From the NCBI RefSeq assembly GCF_900177405.1, contig NZ_LT840185.1, forward strand, positions 1,603,501 through 1,667,500: a stretch of DNA of 64,000 nucleotides, given 5' to 3'. The notes below the pieces were generated by a model. It was given only the letters and a program-made list of their open reading frames with translations. It did no database searches and was not told the DNA's origin. Each line of letters opens with the position of its first letter. The first letter of the stretch is position 1. Positions 17,273 to 24,250 of the stretch are shown here, piece after piece. The stretch is from Allosphingosinicella indica. Its GTDB lineage: Bacteria; Pseudomonadota; Alphaproteobacteria; Sphingomonadales; Sphingomonadaceae. The position numbers and the translations under genes are program-made.

Positions 17273-19413
17273 AAACCTCGCTCATCGCGGTTGCGGCCTG
17301 CTTTGCCGCCACGCCCGCATTTGCCGAAACCGCCGATGACGGCGCCGATCTCGGCCGCATCGTCGTCACCGGCCAGCGCCAGCTCGAAGCCGAACCGGAG
17401 GTGGCCGGGCGGCTCGGCCTCAGCAATCGCGAGACGCCGGCGATCGTCGATGTCGTGACGCAGGCCGATTTCCAGAACCAGGGACTCCGCACCATCATCG
17501 AGGCGATGAACGCCGCGCCGGGTGTCGCGTCGGGCAATTTGCCGGGATCGATCGGCTCGGTCTCGATGCGCGGCTTCCACCGCGCGGTGAACTATCTCTA
17601 CGACGGCGTGCGGATGGCCAATTCGGACGTCGGGCTGCGCAACTGGGATGCGTGGATGTTCGAGCGCATCGAGGTGATCAAGGGCCCCGCGTCGGTCACC
17701 TCGGGGGAAGGAGCGCTCGCTGGCGCTATCAATTTCGTGCCGCGCCGGCCGATCCTCGGCGCGGTCGGCGGCGAGGCGCTCGCGAGCTACGGCAGCTTTG
17801 GCACCGCACGCCTGGCCGGCGATCTCAACGTCCCGCTTGGCGAGACGGTCGCGGCGCGCGGCGATATCGCCTTCTCCCGGTCCTCCGGCTGGATCGACGA
17901 TACCGACAGCCGCACGACCGCGGCGTCCGGATCACTGCTTTGGCAGCCCAGCGCGCGGCTAAAGCTCTCCCTCTCGGCCGACTATTTCGAGGATGATTTC
18001 GACACCCAATATTATGGCACGCCGGTCGTCTCACGCGCGGTCGCGCGCCGCCCGTCCTCCGCAGTGTCGGGTAGCGCCGGGCTGGTTCTCGATCGCGCGA
18101 TGCGTCGGCTGAACTTCAACGTGGCCGACGGGGACGACAATTCGGACACGTTGTGGCTGCGCGCGCGCGGCGAATATGCGCTGAGCGATACGCTGACGCT
18201 GGTCAGCGACAGCAGCTATTACGACAGCTACCGCTATTATCGCGACGCGGACGAATATACGTTCAACGCGGCGACGGGGCTGATCGGGCGCGGCGCGACG
18301 CTGATAACCCATGATCATCAATTCTGGAGCCAGCGCCTCCACCTGGCTTTCGACGGCCACGTCGCGGGCCTGCGCAACCGCTTCGCGATCGGAGTCGAGA
18401 TCGGCGAGACCGATTTCTTCACCGAACGCCGCTTTGGGGCCGCGGCGGCGGCCGATCCGTTTGCGCCCGTCCGCGGCCTGTTTCCTGCCGATACGCCCGC
18501 CAATTTCGCGACGCGGCAGGATGTGACCGCCGATGTCGGACAGCGCGCCATCTTTGCCGAAAATGCGCTCAACGTGACCGCGGATTGGCTGGTGGTCGCC
18601 GGGCTGCGATACGACGCCATCGATCTCGATCGCAAGGTGGCCGACGTGACGAGCGGCGCGGTGCAGCGCTATGGGCAGGATTATGATCCGCTCTCGTGGC
18701 GTGTCGGCACCGTCTATAGCCTGACCCCGCGCACCCAGCTCTTCGCGCAATATAATCGTGCCGTCACGCCGATCAGCGGTTTGCTGTTCCTGAGCGCGTC
18801 CAACGCGGAATTAGATCTGACCAGGGGCCGCTCCTACGAAGCCGGCGTGAAAACTTCGCTTGCCGGGAGCGGGGTGGAACTCACCGCCTCGCTGTTCGAC
18901 ATTCGTCAGGACGACATCCTGACCCGCGATCCGATCAATCCCGCGATCACCGTCCAGGGTGGGACGCTCCGCTCGCGCGGGGTGGAGGCGGCATTGAACC
19001 TGCCCGTCTCGCCGGAGCTCAATGTCGCGCTGAGCGGAACCTTGCTGGATGCCGAATATCTGGAGCTGGTCGAGGCAGGCGGCGCGGACCGATCGGGCAA
19101 TCGGCCCCCCAACGTGCCCGAACGGCTCGCCGATTTCGTCGTCACCTACGCGCCCCAGGCGCTGCCGATCAGCCTGACGGGAAGCGTGCGACACAGCGGC
19201 AGCTTCTACACGTCGAACGCCAACAACGTGCGGATCAACGGCTTCACCACGGTGGATGCCGCCATTGCCTGGCGCGCGCCCTTCGGCACGCTGACCCTGC
19301 GCTGCCGCAACCTCACCGACGCGTTCTACGCCGATTGGTCCGGTTATGCCTCCGGGTTGGTGTTCGTCGGCGCGCCGCGCAGCTTCGAGCTGTCGCTGTC
19401 GCGGAGGTTCTGA
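17269..19413 (+). CDS. TonB-dependent outer-membrane receptor
   Basis: 714 residues. The signal peptide is MKTSLIAVAACFAATPAFA. The TonB-box region is near LGRIVVTGQRQ, the plug domain about 45-160 (VDVVTQADFQNQGLRTIIEA, then SVSMRGF and RIEVIKGPASVTSGEGALAG), and a C-terminal beta-barrel ends in Phe (SRRF). It imports a ligand across the outer membrane using TonB energy. The siderophore-receptor-like plug and the coupled PepSY gene suggest a metal chelate; whether iron or copper cannot be told. GGGAG precedes the ATG, which overlaps the PepSY stop. Confidence 0.92.
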   Translation: MKTSLIAVAACFAATPAFAETADDGADLGRIVVTGQRQLEAEPEVAGRLGLSNRETPAIVDVVTQADFQNQGLRTIIEAMNAAPGVASGNLPGSIGSVSMRGFHRAVNYLYDGVRMANSDVGLRNWDAWMFERIEVIKGPASVTSGEGALAGAINFVPRRPILGAVGGEALASYGSFGTARLAGDLNVPLGETVAARGDIAFSRSSGWIDDTDSRTTAASGSLLWQPSARLKLSLSADYFEDDFDTQYYGTPVVSRAVARRPSSAVSGSAGLVLDRAMRRLNFNVADGDDNSDTLWLRARGEYALSDTLTLVSDSSYYDSYRYYRDADEYTFNAATGLIGRGATLITHDHQFWSQRLHLAFDGHVAGLRNRFAIGVEIGETDFFTERRFGAAAAADPFAPVRGLFPADTPANFATRQDVTADVGQRAIFAENALNVTADWLVVAGLRYDAIDLDRKVADVTSGAVQRYGQDYDPLSWRVGTVYSLTPRTQLFAQYNRAVTPISGLLFLSASNAELDLTRGRSYEAGVKTSLAGSGVELTASLFDIRQDDILTRDPINPAITVQGGTLRSRGVEAALNLPVSPELNVALSGTLLDAEYLELVEAGGADRSGNRPPNVPERLADFVVTYAPQALPISLTGSVRHSGSFYTSNANNVRINGFTTVDAAIAWRAPFGTLTLRCRNLTDAFYADWSGYASGLVFVGAPRSFELSLSRRF

Positions 19414-19445
19414 TCGCGGGCCGGGCGTAGGCCGCCGCGCCTAGG

Positions 19446-19483
19446 CCAAAGAAAAGGCCGCCGGCATCGCTGCCGGCGGCCTT
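19446..19483 (-). terminator. Terminator of the repeat-rich lipoprotein gene
   Basis: A perfect 13-bp stem (19454-19466 with 19471-19483) and 4-base loop. The minus-strand continuation is TTTTCTTTGG. It may also stop plus-strand transcription from the TonB receptor. Confidence 0.8.
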
Positions 19484-19509
19484 CGATCCTTCCGCCGAGG
19501 CGGAAAGGC

Positions 19510-19782
19510 TTAGTTGGAGTTCGCGTTGATCGCGTCGGCCTTGTTCTCGCCTTCCTCGCGGACGGCGTCGGCCTGGTTCTCGAGCGCATCGGCCTGGTTC
19601 TCGAGAGCATTCTCGGTCGCGCCGGTGGCGTTGTCCGCCTGCTCATCGAGGACGTCGGCCTGGTTCTCCAGCGCATCCGCCTGATTCTCGGCCGCGTCCT
19701 CGACCTTCTCGGCGGCCGGGCTGTTGCAGGCCGCCACCATGGCGAAAGCCGACAGCGCGATCACGTTGGACATGAATTTCAT
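19510..19782 (-). CDS. Small Asn/Gln/Ala repeat lipoprotein
   Basis: 90 residues. A signal peptide with lipobox (SAFAMVAAC, lipidated Cys at 19) precedes a mature chain built almost entirely of imperfect 7-residue units around E-N-Q-A-D-A-L. This predicts a continuous coiled-coil helix like the Lpp type, but with no C-terminal Lys for peptidoglycan linkage (it ends INANSN). GGGGAG lies upstream of ATG 19782. A strong terminator follows. It is probably an abundant structural envelope lipoprotein; that role is inferred. Confidence 0.75.
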   Translation of the reverse strand: MKFMSNVIALSAFAMVAACNSPAAEKVEDAAENQADALENQADVLDEQADNATGATENALENQADALENQADAVREEGENKADAINANSN

Positions 19783-20012
19783 CTAGGTGCTCCCCTGGTT
19801 AGAGAAGCGTAATAATCATCGTTTCCGGAGTTGGTTCCAGAAAATTCGACGAAACGAAGCACGCCCGATCGCGCCCGTAACGAACGGCGGACGTTAAAGC
19901 CTTGGCCGGCCTTGCATTTCGGCTGATATGCACCCGCCGAAAAAATATGCTTCGATAGCGCGAATGACGCATCGGCGCTGAACCGCGACTGAATGCGGTG
20001 CCCGACTCCGGA

Positions 20013-20051
20013 TGAAGAAAAGTGGGGAGCTTCTGTTGCTCGGTGCTCCCC
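20013..20051 (-). terminator. 3' hairpin/terminator of ssrA
   Basis: On the minus strand a 7-bp stem GGGGAGC/GCTCCCC (20051-20045 with 20030-20024) with a 14-base loop is followed by ACTTTTCTTC. It ends the tmRNA coding piece. Confidence 0.65.
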
Positions 20052-20388
20052 GTACCGCCGGTATCCGCTTCTGTTGCCCGGTGCGGCCCAACCGCGCTTT
20101 TGTCTTTGTAAGTCAGTCCGTGAGGACGTCGTTACGCAGCAATCGCGAGCGCCTCGTTATCGTTGGCACTTGTGTTATGGGCCGTTGCGGTGGTCCCATT
20201 CCGGGCGAAAGCTGCGCTTTTCAACACACGTCGATCCTGGTTCGGCCCCTCTAGCTGAGCCGCTCGGCGGCACGCGGTCCAAGCGTGCTGCCGTTCGGCT
20301 CAGTTGGTGGAGCCGCCGGGTACTGCCCCCGGGTCCGCTGCGCCTATTATACGCCGCAGTTTATCGCCATAGCCGGGCGAACCCGGCA
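20020..20388 (-). ncRNA. ssrA: Permuted two-piece tmRNA (alphaproteobacterial type)
   Basis: Reading the minus strand, the acceptor piece comes first. It has a hairpin at 20387-20372, then GGACCCGGGGGCAGTACCC as T-arm, ending GGCTCCACCA at 20305. An intervening hairpin follows (20303-20255). The coding piece starts at 20249 with GGGGCCGAACCAGGATCGAC. The two ends pair as an acceptor stem (GGGGCCG with CGGCTCC). The resume frame at 20167-20132 reads ANDNEALAIAA and stop, giving AANDNEALAIAA with the charged Ala. It rescues stalled ribosomes and tags products for Clp/Lon proteases. The exact processed ends are estimates. A TATATA lies just upstream. Flanking bases 19783-20012 show no gene. Confidence 0.93.
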
Positions 20389-20440
20389 CCGACCTATATA
20401 AGTCGCCGTTCCTGAATAGGAAGTGTCTGCACGCTTCGGC

Positions 20441-20875
20441 TCAGACCTCGCGCCGCGCCTTCAGCTCGTCGCGGATTTCGCGCAGCAGCACGATCTCCGC
20501 CGGATCGGCCGCAGGGGCCTCCTCCTTCTTCGCGACGATGCGGTTGGCCACGCGCACGAGGAGGAAGATGATGAAGGCGACGATCAGGAAATTGACCGCG
20601 ACGGTGACGAACTGGCCGTAACCCAGGAGCGGTACGCCCGCCGCCTTCAGCGCGGCGTAGCTGGTGGTCGATCCGGTATAGCCCTCGGGGATCGATCCCA
20701 GCCGGACGAAATAACCGGAGAAATCGAGATCGCCCGCCAGCCACCCGATCACCGGCATGATGATGTCGTCGGTCAGGCTGGTGACGATCTTGCCGAACGC
20801 CGCGCCGATAATGACCGCGACGGCGAGGTCGAGCACGTTGCCGCGCGCGATGAAGGCCTTGAACTCCTGGATCAT
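20441..20875 (-). CDS. mscL: Large-conductance mechanosensitive channel MscL
   Basis: 144 residues, normal MscL length. It begins with the N-terminal amphipathic helix MIQEFKAFIARGNVLDLAVA. TM1 (about 16-40) contains VIIGAAFGKIVTSLTDDIIM with the pore Gly/Val pattern. A periplasmic loop, TM2 (about 85-107) and a charged cytoplasmic bundle (EIVLLREIRDELKARREV) follow. It opens under membrane tension to release solutes on hypo-osmotic shock. Its stop lies about 50 bp from the ssrA 5' end, so ssrA promoter sequence overlaps this gap. Confidence 0.95.
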   Translation of the reverse strand: MIQEFKAFIARGNVLDLAVAVIIGAAFGKIVTSLTDDIIMPVIGWLAGDLDFSGYFVRLGSIPEGYTGSTTSYAALKAAGVPLLGYGQFVTVAVNFLIVAFIIFLLVRVANRIVAKKEEAPAADPAEIVLLREIRDELKARREV

Positions 20876-21008
20876 GGAGCATCTCCCGCTGTTCGCGTGC
20901 CAGCATGGCGAAGGATGATGCGCTTGTCACGATTGCGCCGCGGACACTGCCGCCCTACCTAACGCTGCGGCCCACCCCCTTCCACGGGCCGCTGGCATGG
21001 AGATGACG

Positions 21009-21611
21009 ATGGATCGCCGCTTCACCCTCGCCCTGATCGCCCCCGTCGCGCTGATGACGCTCTCCGGCTGCGGCATCAATTCGATCCCTACCGCCGACGA
21101 GAATGTGAAGGCGCGCTGGGCCGACGTGCAAAACCAGTATCAGCGCCGCGCCGATCTCATCCCCAATCTGGTCAACACGGTGAAGGGCTATGCGCAGCAG
21201 GAAAGCCAGGTGCTGACGCAGGTGACCGAGGCGCGCGCCAAGGCGAGCTCGATCCAGGTCAATGCCGACGATCTCAGCGATCCCGCCAAGCTCCAGCAGT
21301 TCGGCGCCGCGCAGGCGCAGCTCGGCCAGTCGCTCGGCCGGCTGCTCGCGACGGTCGAGGCCTATCCGGACCTCAAGTCCAACCAGAATTTCCTGACGCT
21401 GCAATCGCAGCTCGAGGGGACCGAGAACCGCATCACGATCGCGCGGCAGGACTATAACGCCGCGGTGCAGGCCTATAACACGCGCATCCGCACCTTCCCC
21501 GACATGATCGGCGCGAAGGTGATCTACGGCGCCGAGCCCAAGGTGCCGTTCGAGGCGACCGCCCCCAACGCCGAACAGGCGCCGACGGTGGATTTCGGCA
21601 ACGGCCAGTGA
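21009..21611 (+). CDS. lemA: LemA family lipoprotein
   Basis: 200 residues. A signal sequence with lipobox (VALMTLSGC) is followed by the LemA core. It has NVKARWADVQNQYQRRADLI and LIPNLVNTVKGYAQQES, long antiparallel helices and the YNAAVQAYNTRIRTFPD signature. The start at 21009 is preferred because GGAG lies 6 bases upstream; earlier ATGs (20997, 21003) lack a site. LemA proteins are membrane-linked and of unclear function, often encoded beside TPM-domain proteins as here. Confidence 0.88.
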   Translation: MDRRFTLALIAPVALMTLSGCGINSIPTADENVKARWADVQNQYQRRADLIPNLVNTVKGYAQQESQVLTQVTEARAKASSIQVNADDLSDPAKLQQFGAAQAQLGQSLGRLLATVEAYPDLKSNQNFLTLQSQLEGTENRITIARQDYNAAVQAYNTRIRTFPDMIGAKVIYGAEPKVPFEATAPNAEQAPTVDFGNGQ

Positions 21612-21630
21612 CGGCGGTGGCCCCTTCCAA

Positions 21631-21755
21631 TCCTCCCCGCGCCGAAGGCTGGGGGAGGGGGACCGCGCGCAGCGCGGCGGAGGGGTATTCTGGGTCGGAT
21701 GGGCCCCTCCACCATGCTTCGCATGGTCCCCCTCCCCTGCGAAAAGCAGGGGAGG
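21631..21755. repeat. Palindromic element family D between lemA and the TPM gene
   Basis: It is bounded by C/G hairpins. The right one is a perfect 10-bp stem (21731-21740 with 21746-21755, loop GAAAA). Its 3' arm GGGGAGG is the ribosome-binding site of the following gene. The interior has further short inverted repeats (CACCATGCTTCGCATGGT). It fills the 149-bp gap, with no gene inside. Confidence 0.7.
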
Positions 21756-21760
21756 ATCTG

Positions 21761-22609
21761 GTGCGCCTGCTGCTGGTCGCTTTCGCCTTTCTCTTCGCCG
21801 CCCCCGCTTCGGCGCAGAACTTCCCCGCGTTCAGCGGCTTCGTCGTCGATGCCGCCAACGTGCTGCCACCGGAGGTCGAGGCGTCGCTGACGCAGAAGCT
21901 CGACGATCTCCAGCGCACCACCAATCACCAACTCGTCGTTGCGACGATCCCCGATCTCGAAGGGCGACCGATCGACGATTACGGCTACCAACTCGGCCGC
22001 GCCTGGGGCGTGGGGCTGAAGGATGCGAACAACGGCGCCATCCTCATCATCGCGCCCAACGATCGCGCGGTGCGGGTCGAGGTCGGTTATGGGCTCGAGC
22101 CGGTGCTGACCGACGCGTTCAGCAGTATCGTCATCAACCAGCAGATACTGCCGCGCTTCAAGGCAGGGGATCTGCCCGGCGGCATCGTCGCCGGCACCGA
22201 TGCGCTGGTCGAGCAATTGTCGCTCCCCGATGCCGAGGCACAGGCGCGCGCGGCAGCGGCTGCGGCGGAATATGACAAGACGCACCGCCGGAGCGAGGGC
22301 GGCAGTTCCTGGTTCGGCCTCGTCTTCTGGGGGATCGTGATCCTGTTCGTCCTCGTGCCGATGATCTTCCGCCGCCGCTCCCGGAAAGGGCCGTGGGGCG
22401 GGCGCCGCCACGACAGCAGTTGGCCGATCGTGCTCTGGACGATCGCCGATGCGATGAGCGACGCGGCGCGCTCCAGCGGGCGCGGCGGCGGAGGCTGGGG
22501 CGGAGGCGGCAGCAGCGGCGGCTTCGGTGGCGGAGGCTGGGGCGGCGGCGGCTTCAGCGGCGGCGGCGGCGGCGGCTTCGGTGGCGGCGGCGCCTCGGGG
22601 AGCTGGTGA
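21761..22609 (+). CDS. TPM-domain (YgcG-like) membrane protein
   Basis: 282 residues from GTG 21761, preceded by GGGGAGG at 6 bases. The signal peptide is VRLLLVAFAFLFAAPASAQ. The TPM domain (about 20-150) shows VDAANVLPPEVEASLTQKLD and ANNGAILIIAPNDRAVRVEV. A C-terminal membrane helix (about 182-205) and a Gly-rich tail of SGGGGGG repeats follow. TPM proteins of the YgcG/Psb32 type are membrane-anchored and poorly characterised. It is in an operon with lemA and a second TPM gene, which overlaps its stop as TGATG. Confidence 0.85.
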   Translation: MRLLLVAFAFLFAAPASAQNFPAFSGFVVDAANVLPPEVEASLTQKLDDLQRTTNHQLVVATIPDLEGRPIDDYGYQLGRAWGVGLKDANNGAILIIAPNDRAVRVEVGYGLEPVLTDAFSSIVINQQILPRFKAGDLPGGIVAGTDALVEQLSLPDAEAQARAAAAAAEYDKTHRRSEGGSSWFGLVFWGIVILFVLVPMIFRRRSRKGPWGGRRHDSSWPIVLWTIADAMSDAARSSGRGGGGWGGGGSSGGFGGGGWGGGGFSGGGGGGFGGGGASGSW

Positions 22610-23280
22610 TGCGCGTCACGCCCGACGATCATGGCAGGGTGACGGCGGCGATCGCCGCGGCCGAGCGCGAGACGGCGGGCGAGATCGTGACGATCGTGGC
22701 CCCGGCGTCCGATTCCTATCACGACGTCGCGCTCCATTATGCGGTGCTGGCGATGCTGCTGGTGCCAGCCGTCCTCGCCGCGCTCCCGCGCGGAGCGATC
22801 GACGCTGCGCTCGCGCCGTTCGCGGGCTGGAACGAGGGCGTGGCGCATGGCGCGGCGATGGCGGCACTGTTCGCTCTGCTCGCCATCGTCTTCCTGATCG
22901 TGCGCGTGATCCTCGCCTACATGCCGCTGCGCATGGCGCTGACCCCGGGCGGCACCAAGACGCGCCGCGTCCGCCGCCGCGCGCTGGCGCTGTTCCGGGC
23001 GAGCGCCGAGCGCCGCACGCGCGGGCGCACCGGCATCCTCGTCTATCTGTCGATGCTGGAGCATCGCGCCGAGATCGTCGCCGACGAGGCGATCCATTCG
23101 AAGGTCGAGCCTGGCGTCTGGGGCGATGCGATGGCGGCGCTCATCGCCGAGGTGAAGGCGGGTCGGCCGGGCGAGGGCATGGCCGCGGCGGTCACCGCGA
23201 TCGGCGCCGTGCTCGCCGCGCATCTGCCGCGCGAGGCGGGCGATACCAACGAACTGCCCGATCGGTTGATCGAATTGTGA
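22609..23280 (+). CDS. Second TPM-domain membrane protein
   Basis: 223 residues, starting at ATG 22609 inside the previous stop. It lacks a signal peptide. The N-terminus VTAAIAAAERETAGEIVTIV resembles the first half of a TPM domain. Two membrane helices (about 40-63 and 82-105) follow, then the remainder with RTRGRTGILVYLSMLEHRAE and an IHSKVEPGVW-type segment. The domain is thus split by membrane helices, the form often paired with a YgcG-like neighbour. The function is unknown, probably joint with LemA and the first TPM protein. Confidence 0.78.
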   Translation: MRVTPDDHGRVTAAIAAAERETAGEIVTIVAPASDSYHDVALHYAVLAMLLVPAVLAALPRGAIDAALAPFAGWNEGVAHGAAMAALFALLAIVFLIVRVILAYMPLRMALTPGGTKTRRVRRRALALFRASAERRTRGRTGILVYLSMLEHRAEIVADEAIHSKVEPGVWGDAMAALIAEVKAGRPGEGMAAAVTAIGAVLAAHLPREAGDTNELPDRLIEL

Positions 23281-23828
23281 CGCCCGACGCCGACAGGCCC
23301 GAAGAGCTGATGTGGGAGGGCCGCTTCATCGCCGCCAAGCGGCGCGGGCGCTGGGAATATGTCGGCCGCACCCGCGGCATCCGCGCCGCCGTGATCGTCG
23401 CGGTGGATGCGGGCGACGTGCTGCTCGTCGAGCAATATCGCGTGCCGCTCGGCCGCAACTGTATCGAGCTTCCCGCCGGCCTCGTCGGCGATGATCGCGA
23501 AGGCGAGCCGGCCGAGCAAGCCGCGCGCCGCGAGCTGGAGGAGGAAACCGGCTATCGCGCCGGGCGGATCGAGACGATCGGCGAATTCGCCTCCTCGCCC
23601 GGCATGGTCTCGGAGACCTTCACCCTCCTCACGGCGCACGATCTGGAGAAAGTGGGCGAGGGCGGCGGCGTGAACGGCGAAGGCATCATCGTCCACCGCG
23701 TCCCGCTGACGGAGGTAGGGGCATTTCTCGATGCCAAGCGCCGGGAAGGCGCAGCCGTGGATGCAAAGCTGCTGATGCTGATGGCGGGCAGTGTTCTCGC
23801 CACCTCACCGCTCAACCTGTCATGCTGA
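23277..23828 (+). CDS. Nudix hydrolase (ADP-ribose pyrophosphatase-like)
   Basis: 183 residues from GTG 23277, which overlaps the upstream TGA. The Nudix box is visible as GLVGDDREG... followed by ARRELEEETGYR (R-E-x-x-E-E-x-G). The ELPAGL strand and the EFASSPGMVSET segment are typical of ADP-sugar pyrophosphatases. It likely hydrolyses ADP-ribose or a related nucleotide sugar in the cytoplasm. The last codons and the stop are formed by repeat element A2: the TGA at 23826-23828 lies within it, giving a tail ending NLSC. Confidence 0.87.
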   Translation: MTPDADRPEELMWEGRFIAAKRRGRWEYVGRTRGIRAAVIVAVDAGDVLLVEQYRVPLGRNCIELPAGLVGDDREGEPAEQAARRELEEETGYRAGRIETIGEFASSPGMVSETFTLLTAHDLEKVGEGGGVNGEGIIVHRVPLTEVGAFLDAKRREGAAVDAKLLMLMAGSVLATSPLNLSC

Positions 23829-23903
23829 ACTTGTTTCAGCATCCATGCCGGGGACGATCGCGACCCTCTCCAAGATGGACCCTGAAACAAGTTCAGGGTG
23901 ACG
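23819..23903. repeat. REPIN-like paired-hairpin element, family A copy 2
   Basis: Inverted, about 94% identical copy of the element at 9927-10011, of the same 84-base length. Hairpins with TGAACTTGTTTCA and TGAAACAAGTTCA cores lie at each end. It overlaps the final codons of the Nudix gene and reaches to within 11 bases of the convergent complex I subunit gene. Confidence 0.8.
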
Positions 23904-23913
23904 GCAGGCACGC

Positions 23914-24192
23914 TTACCGAAAATTGTCCGCGTAGCTCTGCAGGCGCAGCTTCTTGGGCGCCGGGGGCACGAAATGCACCTCCACCCCCTTCTTCGCAGC
24001 ATAGGCCTTCGCGGCTTCCAGCGTCGGGAAGCGCAGTCGCACCTGCGTCTGGGTGTCGGAGCCGCCGGCCCAGCCGGTCAGCGGATCGGGACGCTTGGCG
24101 GAGTGCGATTCGAACTCCAGTACCCATTCGTCGGCCCGCGCGCGGCCCGATTGCATCGCATTCTTCGAGCGCTGGTAGATGCGCGCCGCCAT
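23914..24192 (-). CDS. NADH dehydrogenase accessory subunit (NDUFS4-like, ETC complex I)
   Basis: 92 residues. It matches the conserved region of the NDUFS4/AQDQ accessory subunit: ARIYQRSKNAMQSGRARADE, then PLTGWAGGSDTQTQVRLRF, then LEAAKAYAAKKGVEVHFVPP. In alphaproteobacteria and mitochondria this subunit stabilises the NADH-oxidising N-module of complex I. It stands apart from any nuo operon. A GGGGCAGG sequence lies before ATG 24192. It is transcribed toward the repeat A2. Confidence 0.9.
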   Translation of the reverse strand: MAARIYQRSKNAMQSGRARADEWVLEFESHSAKRPDPLTGWAGGSDTQTQVRLRFPTLEAAKAYAAKKGVEVHFVPPAPKKLRLQSYADNFR

Positions 24193-24250
24193 GTCGCCTG
24201 CCCCTGAAATTGGTCTGCAGAACCTATAGCGCCAAAACCGGCTCTGTGAA

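Noticed and set aside
19993-20415. 140-codon plus-strand open frame in the gap between the lipoprotein and mscL
   Set aside because: The interval is explained by ssrA on the opposite strand. The peptide has no recognisable domain.
20389-20425. Standard sigma70 promoter for ssrA
   Set aside because: TATATA is present at 20395-20400 but the expected -35 position reads CTTCCT-like sequence, too weak to call.
22480-22606. GGC-rich run that looks like a microsatellite or G-quadruplex
   Set aside because: It encodes the Gly-rich C-terminal tail usual in YgcG/TPM proteins, so no separate function is needed.
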